Part shown: positions 13,101 to 23,716 of the stretch, piece after piece
Numbering within the stretch: position 1 is the stretch's first letter
How the letters are laid out: the number at the start of each line of letters is the position of its first letter
NCBI GenBank assembly: GCA_028015205.1
Contig: CM051517.1
Span: 40,001,135-40,065,134 of the forward strand
Length of the DNA stretch: 64,000 nt
Source: Mytilisepta virgata
Lineage: Eukaryota > Mollusca > Bivalvia > Mytilida > Mytilidae
Direction: 5' to 3'
Program-made: the position numbers and the translations under genes
The notes under the pieces: generated by a model
Told to the model about the DNA's origin: nothing
Database searches by the model: none
The model's input: the letters and a program-made list of their open reading frames with translations, nothing else

Positions 13101-16100
13101 TGAAAATAACAAAAGTTGATCTAAATGCTTGCACCATAACTGTACAAAAGGTGTGCAGATTGATATTTAAGTCAAATTTAAAACTGATTAACAAAATGGA
13201 ATAAATTAAATAACAGAAAAATATTTCATTTTTAAAAAGGTTTGTGTGGTTTTACAGAAGTACACACTGATGTGTTTTAAGTATGAAGATACACTCCATT
13301 AAGGACACATTTTTTTAAAAAGTGATTAATGTCGATTTCAAATACAGGATATATACATGCATTAAAAGGTCACTGGATCTATATCTGGCCAATGGCATAA
13401 AATTTCCCCATAACATACATCATCTACATGAATTAACTGTACACTAAATATAGTTGTAACGTATAGTTTTGTTTTATGAAATTAATTATATACATTATTA
13501 ATAAAGAAATTCCATAACGAGAACCTATATACATGTACATATCCATGTATGTAGGTTTTCAAATTAACCCTTTTTAAGACTTAAATCTTGTAAATACAAA
13601 TATATAGATAATAAACTGCATGTAAATATCTAAAATTAATTCTAAATGTTCTCTGTTCTTGCAGTAAAATGTTTTTTAATGAACTGTGTAACCTAATCAT
13701 GCTAATAACAGCCTTTCTACATTTGTGATGTTTTTATTGAAATAAAATTGATTTTAAGGGGTTTTTTTTATATTTGAAAAAGAATGGAAATATCTAAAGG
13801 ACTTAATTTTTTGTTATGAAAGGTCTGAAATGCATTGTTAAACTAGTGAAACAGCAAATGTTGTAACTTTTAGATCTCACCATTAAATTAGCAAAATATA
13901 CATGTTTTTGTACAATACACCTAAATTTGTGAAATAGAACAATTTTTTATTTCTAAATAAGGACATATCTCAAGAATGCAAATTTGTTAGGGCTTTGTTG
14001 GATGAATGGTCTACATACACTGTAGCTATTGTAACCACTTACATGAATACATGTATGATCATGCCTTGTCAGAGGGTTAAAGATTTCAGAAGATGCTGAA
14101 TACTTTTTATAAACTTCTACAATTGTTACCAATATCTTAAACTGTTAGATTTAAGACAAGGTACTTGTAATTGAATTTTTTTTTTCAAAAGTCTTTCTAT
14201 TGCAATATTTGGAACAAATTTATGGAAACACCTCGGCCCAGAAACTGTCCATTTCAATACAACTATTTTTAAGACAATAAACCTATTGAAATGGCACATT
14301 TTTTGTACTTCTCATTAAACTGATAATTAATATCAACTTGAATTAGAACTATAAATACATGTACCTACAACATAAGCTTGTATTAACAACCACACTTTAA
14401 CCAAACTATCTGAATTAAATACCATTCACTCTAGCCAAAGATCGTTTTATTTGTAATCATAATTTATATTTTTTTAACATATATCAGAAGGTCAGTATAA
14501 ATATAGGAGAAGACTGGGTACCTTAAAAGCCAGTTTAACCTCACCAGTTTTCAGTTCTGTACCGAGTCAGACTATGTTTGTATTTTGTTCACTTCATGTC
14601 GTAGTTTTTAAGTATATCGCTTAACCAAGTCAATCTGAGGAGATAATAAAATAGCCCCCCTTTTGCCCTGAAGACCTGTTTAATATAGACTAATTTTTCT
14701 CGTTGTTTGGTTGCACATTTTGTAATTCCTTATTTTGAATATAAAATCAAAATATATGTATTCATTTGGCCACATCAAATTGATTTGTTTTAATATTTTT
14801 TTGTTTAGATAAACATTTACTGAGCTATTAATATTTGATTTACACATACATTTTTGTACATGTAAACTTTCACTTGAAAGTTCAAATAAATATTCATACC
14901 CCAACTAGTTCATTTGTCATATTTTTGTGTCCCTGGTACTCCTTTTTCATTTTTAGGTGTAAAAAAAAATTATTATTTTTGCAAGTAACTGTCTATCAAA
15001 TTTAGATGTGACAAAAATTTGGTAAGGCATGTACATGTAACTCCTACATTCATAAGTTTCGGGGCATGCAGTATTGAATTTGTTATAGAACGGTTGTTTT
15101 ACATCAGTAATTTTTTTTAGTTGAGGTTTTATGCCGTTTTCAGCTCATTTGGCTATTTTGCGGTGACCAGCTATTGGTGGAGAAAGCCAGAGTATGCGGA
15201 GAGAACCAAGGACCTTCGGTAGGAAAATTGGCAATCCTTGTCAATTAAGATCAGAGTCAAACACATTAGTAATCATGACAAACTACCTAGACCACTTGAC
15301 CACTGAGGCCCCCATCAGTACAATGCAAGTAGAACCATGGTTCTCACTAATGAACTCTATGACTCATAATTTTTCAGAATAGCGAGTCCCAGCTATATCA
15401 ATAAGGTTTTTCAGAATGAGGATACCTGTGTGATTTTGACAGTAATTTCTTCTTATTGCTGCATCAAAATATTGACTGGTACAAAATGTATAAAATAAAT
15501 AAAATTTAGTGCTCACAGCAATGAAATCCAGAGTTCCATGTGATGCACTGGAAAAAATGCTATCACCTGAGATATATGTAAGATGTTATAAAGTAATAAA
15601 TAAAATGTATCAAACTAATTTCAATATTCTAATTTCAATGTTTCTAAATGTAAAGATATCTTGATGCAAGAATTTAGTTCATGATCTTTTAAAATACAAT
15701 TGACCTCCGGTTTAGTTTTCAAACAAAGACAATTATTATGGCAAATGGAATTTTTTTCATTAAAATAGCATTCTTTGTACTCAGTCCGTAAAATTTAAAT
15801 GATGAATCCCAGCAATACATAAGCTTGAAAAAAGATGAGTCTATGTGAATTTTCGCACCTTAGGAAGAACCCTGAGAGGATTACAGTGATGAAGTATCAA
15901 TGATATAACATCACACCAAAATCTTTTCAGAGTCACTAATGTATTAAAGAGACCAAAATTTTGTTGAACTGGGATCTGCTTTATAAGAGGATTGTATTGA
16001 TTTATCTAAAGATGTTTCTGAGAAATGTTCTTACATATAAAGGCAAAAACTTAACCAAACTGGATGAAGTCAGAAATACATTGTATATACATGTACATGT

Positions 16101-18701
16101 ATGTACAGGAAAGGTCAATCTACATGTATATGCCCCATCCAAATTTGTGGATGGGGCATAAAAATTCTCATACAAAGCAGATGAAAAAAAAATTTTATGG
16201 TCAAACTATTAAGAATGACAGATGGCAAATGATCAAAATAGTTTAAAAAGTTTTAGCAAAATAAATTCAGGAGTTTGTTCTAGTGCTGCACATACCTGTG
16301 GATGGTCAGAGAGAAGTGTATGGTGATGAGAGCTCTTCAACGCTGATCGTTTTTCTATTTCATGATGTTCAAATAAATAGTGTTCTTTTAAAGATCCAAT
16401 CTGAAATTGAAAGGAAATAGGAAAATAAAATGTGATTTATAGAAATATATATCTGTGACATTATTCCTCAATGTCAAAATAACAACTGAAAAATAGAGAC
16501 AGGAACATTTAGCAGATATCCCTATATGGCAATAATTAAGGTTGTCTTCACCTTGCAATATATAATATTGTGGTGTCTTTCTGAAAAAAGTACAAAAACT
16601 ACATGTTGTACTTCCACGTGAAAAACGGCAATTAAGGTTATCTTTTGTACATGTATTAAATTCAATTATTACATCGATTAGTTTCTCACATAAATTAACC
16701 AAACATCTTTTTTCTTAATGATACTTTCTATACCAGAACATCAATTTTCATCTTTTGTCTTTTAGCTTCTATTCCTGCAAAGTGATGTCAGTCTTTGCAA
16801 TATACAAATGTATATTCATTTTTACTGGACATTTTATCCTTTGTCGTGACTACTTTAAGTAGACCGAAAATGGCTTTACTAGCCCAAACTGTTTGCAGAA
16901 TCAGCCAAATATACATGAAGTAATGAGTACATTATGGTCTATTTTTTTCCATTCCAGTAACAAGGAAGAAATTTTAGACTCAATTATAACATTTTCAAAA
17001 CACATTTTGAATCATGTCAAGATCATTCAGAACACTTGGTCTTGTTTGTATGATGAAAGGGAGATTTTATTGGAAACTACCAACAGTCCAATGGAATTTT
17101 ATACCTTAGATACTTAACCTTAAGTATACTTTTAATATTCTAAAAACTTTCTTTTTGAAGAATAACACTTTTTAAAATGTCAAATTATCCAAACATAATC
17201 TCCATGATAAAATTTACCAATCTATCCTTTTGTAACTTCAAAATTTTAAATTTTTCACAAGTTTCTATACTTCTTGTAGCATCTTTTGGGGAATCATATG
17301 TGAATTTTAAAATTCCTGGAGAGTTCCAGATAACAAAATTATTCTACCAATTACTTTAATACTGGGCCATTTCAGTAGTAAGTTGATGAAATCCTTTACA
17401 AAACTCACTTAATATCTTTATTTCCTAAACAAATAGCAAGCCTTACATACATGTATTTGGGGTTGGGAGCACATCTTCCATATATTTGGAAGAATAGAAC
17501 CTTTGTAATTTTTATAATTAAGAAATGCTCAGCAAATAAGAAATACAATGTACAAACATTTTAAATTATATATCTTTCTTCTTTTATATTCCTCACAATT
17601 AATACATGTACTTTTAAATTGTAGGATAAAGTGAAAGTTGTAAATATATATATGAGTAATACTGGTGCATGTATTATACTTTAATAGTGTACACCCCTTT
17701 GTTAATAAATATACACGTATGAGCATATTACATACAGGTTATACATGTAATAAATTTTACATATATCTAAGTTAATTTTAAAATTCCTGCAATTGTGTTA
17801 TCATTAATCGGTTATTTAATCAGAGTTTAACACCTCTGACCCTGGAAATCCAAATCATGCATGACAGCAGCTGTATGTCATTTGATACAATCAGGGAGGT
17901 ACAGGTAATTCTCACTTTCAACAGAAACCTTGTAATTCAGATTGTTGTAATTTTGTAATTTAATAATACTTTCATTCTACAAAAATAAAATAAAAAAGAA
18001 GAAAAGTGAGGTTAAAAATATTACAAATAAAATCGCATAAGAAAAAATGCACAAATTCATTCATTTTCATTTGTTGATTTGTTATATTAGCCAGTTTTTA
18101 TTGCTTTGATAAAACATGGGTAAATTAAACCAATATTTATGTATGAAAACCAACAATCATTAAGACTGGAATGAAATTCTCACTGCCAAGAAGCTAGATG
18201 TGTCCAAACTAACATCTCTAAATTACACCCATAAATGTAAGTGTTAATACATGCCACAAGTAAGACAAAAATGTTTTATTCTCAAGGTCCAAGGAAGGAT
18301 GTCCGACTGATTGAAAAAATTAAATAATAAAATAAACACGCACACACATCATTTTGCAATCAAAGTTTAAACTTAATAAATATCTTGTAAGGTTCAAATC
18401 TGAATTTTAAAAAAATCAAATTTTAAAGCTATGAAATGATAGCAAAATAAAATTACTGAGAGTTCTAAAAAATACTAACCTGTCCATGATTTTTAAATCC
18501 ATTTTCCTTTGCAATTTTATTGGCAATATTGATACCCCCTGGTACATGGACGGCAAACTGATTGACAAAATATGCTGAACATACATGACTAGATAAACAT
18601 AATAATACTACATAAAGTATAAACGTCCGTAAAGTGCTTCTGTGCATGTCAGATAAAGTTTTTCTTTGAAAAGAAAGACGTGTGGATGAGTTTAGCTTCA
18701 T
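7041..18701 (-). CDS. Proprotein convertase (furin/PCSK5/6 type), 5' half of gene
   Basis: Four coding exons on the minus strand (18480-18701, 16296-16400, 7490-7579, 7041-7193) join in phase 0 into 190 residues. They read in order: signal peptide, prodomain (GGINIANKIAKENGF), internal prodomain site (EIEKR), primary autocleavage site KRTKR before D, and the first part of the subtilisin-like domain with the catalytic Asp in VVVTILDDGIE. Such enzymes cleave precursor proteins after basic residues in the trans-Golgi and at the cell surface. Catalytic His and Ser, P domain and Cys-rich or membrane part are not in the window, so the gene runs off the left edge. Intron positions and phases match those I know for furin-family genes. 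Furin and PCSK5/6 cannot be separated from this half alone. Confidence 0.9.
7490..7579 (-). CDS. Convertase coding exon 3 (prodomain cleavage site)
   Basis: Acceptor TTTGTCAG and donor GTAAGT bound 90 nt (30 codons, phase 0). It encodes VHWFEQQ, then KRTKR before D, the primary autocatalytic furin-type site, and ends NDPQYKSQWYL, the conserved entry to the catalytic domain. A 296-bp intron separates it from exon 4. Confidence 0.92.
8040..8420. repeat. Degenerate tandem repeat in intron 2
   Basis: Three related units are marked by CAATAATTACCCGATCAGCC near 8092, CAATAATTATCTGATCAGCT near 8202 and CAATAATGACCCGATCAGCG near 8357, each preceded by a form of CTATAACTCTCA or GGCAATAACTCTCA. Spacing is irregular (about 110 and 155 bp), so this is an old, deleted array. 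Nothing else was seen between 7580 and 9086. Confidence 0.5.
9099..9353 (+). mobile_element. tRNA-derived SINE with 12-bp target-site duplication
   Basis: The head resembles a class II (Leu/Ser-like) tRNA: GGGGCCTCGG, box A TGGCTGAGTGGT at 9109-9120 and box B GAGTTCGAATCTC at 9174-9186, the internal promoters of RNA polymerase III. The body contains CTTCCTCCACCAATAAAAAC and GGCCGCCGC, also found in the copies near 15105 and 27083. It ends in an A-rich tail. Flanks ATCATAGATGTA (9087-9098) and ATCATACATGTA (9354-9365) match 11 of 12, a convincing target-site duplication. It is not a functional tRNA gene, since the acceptor stem does not close at the 3' side. Confidence 0.85.
9366..11663. other. 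Intron 2 of the convertase gene, nothing recognised
   Basis: AT-rich intronic sequence. ORFs of 60-75 codons at 10738-10965 and 11302-11677 show no motif and are not supported as genes. Confidence 0.5.
11664..12358 (-). mobile_element. Class II tandem-core element, degenerate copy
   Basis: The left edge reads AACTTGAGGCTCCAAGGAGC and the next phrase is ATCACTTACCTG. The right edge reads CTAGATGAGCTGAG. On the minus strand the left edge is a hairpin GCTCC(TT)GGAGC followed by CTCAAGTT. The core has two or three diverged units, marked by TTTTTATTAATGTAACAACC and TTTTTAGTAATGGCAACC and by AGATGAGAAGATTTTAAAA. It lies inside convertase intron 2. Confidence 0.5.
12359..15104. other. Intron 2 continued, nothing recognised
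   Basis: AT-rich sequence with scattered ACATGTA motifs. No exon, RNA gene or clear repeat boundary was found. Confidence 0.45.
15105..15314 (-). mobile_element. SINE, minus strand, decayed copy
   Basis: On the minus strand it begins GGGGGCCTCAGTGGTCAAGT near 15314 and runs through GGATTGCCAATTTTCC and CCAATAGCTGGTCACCGC to an A-rich end near 15105. It is the same family as 9099-9353. The box B region is lost or mutated, so it should be transcriptionally dead. Confidence 0.7.
15315..16295. other. Intron 2 upstream end, nothing recognised
   Basis: AT-rich intron. A local palindrome CATGTACATGTATGTACA near 16089 belongs to the common ACATGTA simple motif. Confidence 0.45.
16296..16400 (-). 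CDS. Convertase coding exon 2 (prodomain)
   Basis: Acceptor TCAATTTCAG and donor GTATGT bound 105 nt (35 codons, phase 0). It encodes IGSLKEHYLFEHHEIEKRS and ends SDHPQ. EKR followed by S is at the position of the internal, pH-sensed prodomain cleavage site of furin-family enzymes, and a cluster of three His (SSHHHT) follows it. The His cluster could tune activation to compartment pH, which is an inference from the family. Confidence 0.9.
16401..18479. other. Convertase intron 1, nothing recognised
   Basis: 2.1 kb of AT-rich intron between two well-defined splice sites. Short ORFs here have no motif. Confidence 0.5.
18480..18701 (-). CDS. Convertase coding exon 1 (signal peptide, prodomain start)
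   Basis: 222 nt (74 codons) ending in CAG before donor GTTAGT. Translation from the ATG at 18701 gives a charged stretch, then a second Met at residue 19, then the hydrophobic segment TFILYVVLLCLSSHVCSA and the prodomain YFVNQFAVHVPGG. Starting at Met19 (codon at 18645-18647) gives a more typical signal peptide, so either ATG may be used. NGFKNHGQ at the end matches the conserved first splice junction of the family. Confidence 0.88.
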
Positions 18702-18980
18702 ATTTTAAAACTGGGGATAATCCGTCCCTAATACCAAGGCACCGGCTTCAGTTAAAGTAATTAGTTTAATTCTGTCTCATTTCTGTTACAATATGTCTCT
18801 AACAGTTGTGTATTGCATTCAAAACATCTTCCACACTCAACACACGTCACGTTCTGAAGTTTACATCCTACTTCCGTGATCTCCAATGACCTGACGTTTA
18901 CGCCATCTAGTGGTAGAATACATACCACTGTAAGAGAAATAACTGGAATATTTGCTTTACATTTACATGGATATTTTTAC
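18702..18980 (-). promoter_or_regulatory. Convertase upstream region with CTCF-like and CRE-like words
   Basis: This is the interval between the convertase start and the LINE ORF. It has CGCCATCTAGTGG at 18901-18913, which resembles the well-known CTCF core CGCCCYCTAGTGG, and two ACGTCA/TGACGT half-sites near 18846 and 18892 resembling CRE words. No TATA box is obvious. It is more GC-rich than its surroundings, as promoters often are. Function is inferred from position only. Confidence 0.4.
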
Positions 18981-19006
18981 ATGATTTGGTCTCAGTTTTC
19001 GTGTAA

Positions 19007-21907
19007 TTGAAAGTCTCCAAGGCAATTGTGCGCATTCGGCGGGTTTATTATATCATATTTGTTGAATTCATTGTACTTGTGATATATACTTTATTAAACG
19101 TCGTGTCTTATAACTGTAGATCTTTGAATCTAAATGTTAATTCTGTGATTGAGTTGTTAGGTGATCACGATATTTGTTTGTTGCAAGAACATTGGCTATA
19201 TGATTTTGAATTACCTAAATTAAATAATTTACATCCGGATTTTTGTGGAAAAGGTATTTCATCTATGAATTCTAATTTAATTTATTGTGGTAGACCATAT
19301 GGTGGGTTAGCTATTTTATGGCGTAAAAATTTATGTTGTAAATGTAAAATTATAGAATATGGAGATACAAGAATTATGGGTGTTTTGATACAGGCTGACC
19401 AGTTTAAATTACTTATTATTAATGTCTATTTACCTTTTGACTGTGCTGACAATTACTTAGAATTTATTCAATATTTGGGTAAAATTCATAGTATTATAGA
19501 AGAAGCTGAGACACCCAATGTAATTGTTGTAGGGGATTGGAATGCTGGGTCAAGTGAAACTTTATTTGGCAGTGAATTGAGAAACTTTACAGACGAACAA
19601 GATTATATTGTCAGTGATATTCGTTTGTTAGGGGAAAATTCTAATATTTTTACGCATTTTAGTGAAGCGCATGGAACTGTTTCATGGATTGATCATATTG
19701 TAAGCACAACATCTAGTCACAGATCGATCAGTGATATAAAAGTGCATACTAACTTTGTAAGCTCCGACCACTTTCCAATGTCTTTTTCAACTAACATTTT
19801 GAAATTACATAGATGCGATACTAGCTTGATCAGTAGAAAAGGAATGCAACGACCAAAAATCATCAACTGGTGCAAGTGCTCCGACATGGACATCAATTTA
19901 TATCGGAATAATCTATCGGCGCTCCTTTATGATCTTCATTTACCGGCGGATTGTTTTCAGTGTCGAGATATGAACTGTACTAATATATCTCATCGTACCT
20001 CTATAGAAAATTTTTACAGAGACATTATTGAATCAATTAAGAAGGCAAGTGATTCATTGAGCAGAGATAAAGTTGGTTATTTCAATATCATACCTGGATG
20101 GAATGAACATGTCAAAGAATCCCATGATATGGCTCGAGAAGCTTTTTTGATGTGGCAGTCATTTGGAAAGCCGAGATATGGACCTGTTTTTCGTCTGATG
20201 AATACAACTCGATTGTCGTTCAAGTATGCTTTACGAAAGTGTAAAATTGACAGTGATCAACACAAAGCTGATGCTTTGGCTGATAAATTGAAAAATAAGG
20301 ACATGCGTGGATTCTGGAATGGAATTAATAAAGAGAATAATAAGAATACCCCTTTATCGCAATCAGTGGACGGAGCAACTGGTTCGTATGAAATTGCACA
20401 AATGTGGCGAGATCACTTTAATGGCCTATTGAACTCTGTGAACAATAACAAATACGAGAATTCTGTAAAAGAAAGCTTAAAGGTGTGCCCTATTTCTGAT
20501 GATGCTATTACAACTGTAGAAGAAATTCAGTCCATTGTAAATACTCTACATTCCGGAAAAGCAGCTGACAGTGATGGACTTGCTGCAGAACACTTGAAAA
20601 ATGCCCCTCATATTTTATTTGTGTTGTTATCGCTGCTATTGTCTTCTATGTTAATTCACTGTGTTATTCCGAAGGACTTCACTCGAGTGATGCTGGTACC
20701 AATTCCGAAATCTAAATCTGGTGATCTCACAGAGAAGGATAACTATAGGCCGATTGCATTGACCTCTATATTATCTAAAGTGATTGAAAAGTACTTATTG
20801 AATTTAATGCAAGATAAACTTTTAATAAGTGACCATCAGTTTGGTTTTAAGGATGGCCATTCTACTGACTTGTGTTTATTCGTTTTTAAAGAAATTGTTT
20901 CTTTCTATGTAAAGCATGGCAGTCCTGTGTTTGCCTGTTTCTTAGATATACGCAAGGCGTTTGATAGAGTTAATCATTGGACTTTATTGCACAAATTACT
21001 ACAGACAGACATCTCAGTTTTTATTGTTCGTTTTCTGATGTCATGGTTTGATATTCAGATTTATTGTATTCAGTGGGGTGAATTCACATCTAATGAATTT
21101 AATGTACGTAATGGTGTAAGACAAGGGGGTATCTTGTCACCCTATCTGTTCAATTTTTATATTAATGATTTGAACAAAGCGTTATCTGGAGCCAATGTTG
21201 GTTGTTTTTTAAATGGAGTGCCGCTAAATAATTTTTGTTATGCTGATGATATGTGTATTATTAGTCCATCAGTTGCAGGTTTGAGAAAACTTTTATCCAT
21301 ATGTGAAAACTTTGCTAATGAACACGATATATTATTTAATACCAAAAAATCTGTTTGTATGATTTTTAAGACAAAATTTTTGAAGATTTATAACATTCCC
21401 AAGTTTTATTTAAATGGAAGTGTGATGGAATTTGTTGATGAATTTAAGTATTTAGGTCATATGATATGTAATGATTTGAATGATGATTGCGATATCAAAA
21501 GACAATATCGAAGCATATGTAGAAAGGTTAATATGCTGAAACGTAAATTTAATAAGTGTTCATTTGATGTTAAAATACAGCTCTTTCAGTCTTATTGTAT
21601 GAATATTTATTGTGTGTCTTTATGGTCCAACTGTGGAATATCGTCTCTTACCAAAATGAAAATAATGTATAATAATGCTTTCAGAATATTGATGGGTTTC
21701 AGTTCACGATGTAGTGCTAGTGGTATGTTTGTCAGGAATGATGTAAGATGTTTTCAGGAAATGAGACGTAAAACTATCTATAGTTTGTATAAACGTTTGC
21801 AACAGTCTGATAATCAGCTTGTTCTTACTATTCTTGGTAGTGATTTATGGTATAGTTCGTCTTTACTTAGAAAATGGTATACTGAAATTTATGTGAACTT
21901 TGACTGA
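19007..21907 (+). CDS. LINE endonuclease/reverse transcriptase, intact ORF
   Basis: A single uninterrupted 966-codon frame. The N-terminal AP-endonuclease-like domain shows SYNCRSL (residues 34-40), LLQEHW (58-63), GDWNAG (176-181), SWIDHIV (226-232) and SSDHFPM (252-258), the metal-binding and catalytic blocks. The reverse transcriptase follows, with NYRPIALTS, CFLDIRKAFDRVNH, GVRQGGILSP and FCYADDM (YADD at 745-748), the catalytic aspartates. The real start may lie between 19007 and about 19095, just before NVVSYNC. No ORF1 (gag-like) frame was seen upstream, so the copy may be 5'-truncated or of a one-ORF type. Absence of stops and frameshifts suggests recent insertion. Clade (CR1/L2/Jockey-like) is not settled. 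Confidence 0.93.
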   Translation: MKVSKAIVRIRRVYYIIFVEFIVLVIYTLLNVVSYNCRSLNLNVNSVIELLGDHDICLLQEHWLYDFELPKLNNLHPDFCGKGISSMNSNLIYCGRPYGGLAILWRKNLCCKCKIIEYGDTRIMGVLIQADQFKLLIINVYLPFDCADNYLEFIQYLGKIHSIIEEAETPNVIVVGDWNAGSSETLFGSELRNFTDEQDYIVSDIRLLGENSNIFTHFSEAHGTVSWIDHIVSTTSSHRSISDIKVHTNFVSSDHFPMSFSTNILKLHRCDTSLISRKGMQRPKIINWCKCSDMDINLYRNNLSALLYDLHLPADCFQCRDMNCTNISHRTSIENFYRDIIESIKKASDSLSRDKVGYFNIIPGWNEHVKESHDMAREAFLMWQSFGKPRYGPVFRLMNTTRLSFKYALRKCKIDSDQHKADALADKLKNKDMRGFWNGINKENNKNTPLSQSVDGATGSYEIAQMWRDHFNGLLNSVNNNKYENSVKESLKVCPISDDAITTVEEIQSIVNTLHSGKAADSDGLAAEHLKNAPHILFVLLSLLLSSMLIHCVIPKDFTRVMLVPIPKSKSGDLTEKDNYRPIALTSILSKVIEKYLLNLMQDKLLISDHQFGFKDGHSTDLCLFVFKEIVSFYVKHGSPVFACFLDIRKAFDRVNHWTLLHKLLQTDISVFIVRFLMSWFDIQIYCIQWGEFTSNEFNVRNGVRQGGILSPYLFNFYINDLNKALSGANVGCFLNGVPLNNFCYADDMCIISPSVAGLRKLLSICENFANEHDILFNTKKSVCMIFKTKFLKIYNIPKFYLNGSVMEFVDEFKYLGHMICNDLNDDCDIKRQYRSICRKVNMLKRKFNKCSFDVKIQLFQSYCMNIYCVSLWSNCGISSLTKMKIMYNNAFRILMGFSSRCSASGMFVRNDVRCFQEMRRKTIYSLYKRLQQSDNQLVLTILGSDLWYSSSLLRKWYTEIYVNFD

Positions 21908-22060
21908 CATGTTATTAAATTTGAATTTCTAATTATATTTATTGGTATTTTAATTCTTCATTTTTCATCTTGTATATTTAAAATTTTCATTATATTTGTA
22001 TATAACTATGGACTATTTATGTCTGAAATAAATGATTATTATTATTATTATTATTATTAT
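21908..22060 (+). mobile_element. 3' UTR and (ATT)n tail of the intact LINE
   Basis: After the stop at 21905-21907 a short AT-rich UTR ends AAATAAATG followed by about nine ATT units (22034-22060), the usual 3' end for this kind of LINE. No protein features. Confidence 0.8.
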
Positions 22061-22220
22061 ATCTTATATGTGTTATCTTTGTATGCCCTTCGTTGGCCCA
22101 AAATTGGTAAAAAATTTGGTAAAAAACTTTACTTTACGAACTAGAAAAATCATCATACATAAATGCAATTTTGGAAGTCACAAAAAATGGCAAGTAGATA
22201 ACTGAACTTTGACATACTGG

Positions 22221-22788
22221 TATGGCAAGCCGTTTTTATATTTGTTCAATTTCAGGATATCTTATAAAGTTTATAAGATATCTTGTAATGTGTATAAGAT
22301 GTCTTATTTAATTAAGTTAATAAGATATCTTATATACTTTAGTAAGATATCTGATTTAATTTATAAGATATCTTATTAAGTCTATAAAATATCTTTATAA
22401 TAAACTGTGTAAAAGATATCTTATATAGTTTATAAGATATCTTTATGATAAACTGTATAAAAGATATCTTATATAGTTTATAAGATATCTTTATAATAAA
22501 CTGTATAAAAGATATCTTTTAAAACTATCAAGATATCATTTTAACTAAATAAGATATCTTATAACCTAAATAAGATATTTTATAACCTAAATAAGATATC
22601 TTATAACATAAAAAAGAGATCTTTATAACCAGTTTAATAAGATATCCTATTTAATTATTAAGATATCACAATTAGTTTATAAGATATCTCATTTAGTTTA
22701 TAAGATATCTCATTTAATTTATAAGATATCTTATTAAACTTTATAAGATATCTTGAAAGTGGAATAAATATAAAAACGGCTTGCCATA
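22221..22788. mobile_element. TIR element filled with GATATC palindromes (copy 1)
   Basis: Both ends carry TATGGCAAGCCGTTTTTATA in inverted orientation, continuing as an imperfect inverted repeat of about 60 bp into the array. Flanks TACTGG (22215-22220) and TACTGG (22789-22794) form a 6-bp target-site duplication. The interior is a roughly 21-bp periodic array of AAGATATCTT and variants; I count 19 exact GATATC hexamers. There is no ORF of its own. This is a non-autonomous DNA transposon by structure; the superfamily is unknown. A second copy is at 27176-27415. Confidence 0.85.
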
Positions 22789-22794
22789 TACTGG

Positions 22795-23515
22795 AAGTCA
22801 TGAAATAGTGATTGATATATTTAAAATATTTCCAAAGTCTCGTAAGAAAAGTTAATTGCCTAGCAGCTTTTTTTTTACATATGTTAGATATATGACAATT
22901 AAAATTAAGTTTAAAATCAATAGTAACGCCCAATTATTTAATTCCATCTTCGTGAAATGAATTGGCAAAAACTGTATTTTTATCATTTGTACGTTTGCCA
23001 CCAGAGATAGCCTGAAACTTTTCTGGTCGTGCTTGCATATTGTTATCAGAAAACAATTCAACAGGGACCTACCATCTGACACAAGAGATATAAGCCAAAC
23101 TTGGACAAGGTATTGTCATCTGCGAAATCGTACAATGAGCAATCTTCTACAGAAAATATAAATCGTTTACAAAAATATTAAAAAGTAAAAATATAGAGCT
23201 TTGGGTGTATCCCCTTAAAAATACAAACTACTTGATAAACATTACTGGAGAGTTTGATAACCAAAAAAAAATTAAGTTTCAACCAGAAAGGAATAATAGA
23301 CTTCGACAGGTCCATAAGAATGATAGAACGGTTATGAGAACCTTTTCCAATATTCAATCAATCGTAAAAGGGTAGCAACCAAATCAGACGTAAAAGCAGT
23401 CCAAAAAAATGATTGGAGATATAATCAAAATGTTTAACCAGCTGAATTTGTGTATCCTTTTCGAAAATTTTGAAGATAACAGGTAGGACACTGACAGACC
23501 GGTATATTTTCCCTT
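22795..23515 (-). pseudogene. Broken LINE reverse transcriptase, minus strand
   Basis: Minus-strand reading gives, in order, YRSVSVLPVIFKIFEK, IILMDLSKSI, IHPKLYIFTF, CSLYDFADDNTL (RT catalytic block, YxFADD form) and LGVTIDFKLNFNCHISNICK. Stops and frame changes interrupt it, and the stretch between the palm motifs is shortened. It is the same lineage as the plus-strand relic at 23717-24426, judged by LGVTI(D/E)FKLNFN. CR1-type clade is an inference. It directly abuts the target-site duplication of the palindrome element. Confidence 0.8.
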
Positions 23516-23716
23516 CTACGTAAAAGACACCATTTTATTATTATTATTTTCATTTTTTTTTCAGTTTATTCGAGCAAAATGTGCTTCTAGGAAGTTCGAT
23601 GACAATAAAGACATATTTATGAGGGTTTTATCCAATCTGATAAATCTTTACAAAATGTAATTTCGGCTTTAGGGGAATATGATGCAAGTCGATCCAGAGA
23701 ATTTCCAGGCTAGCTC

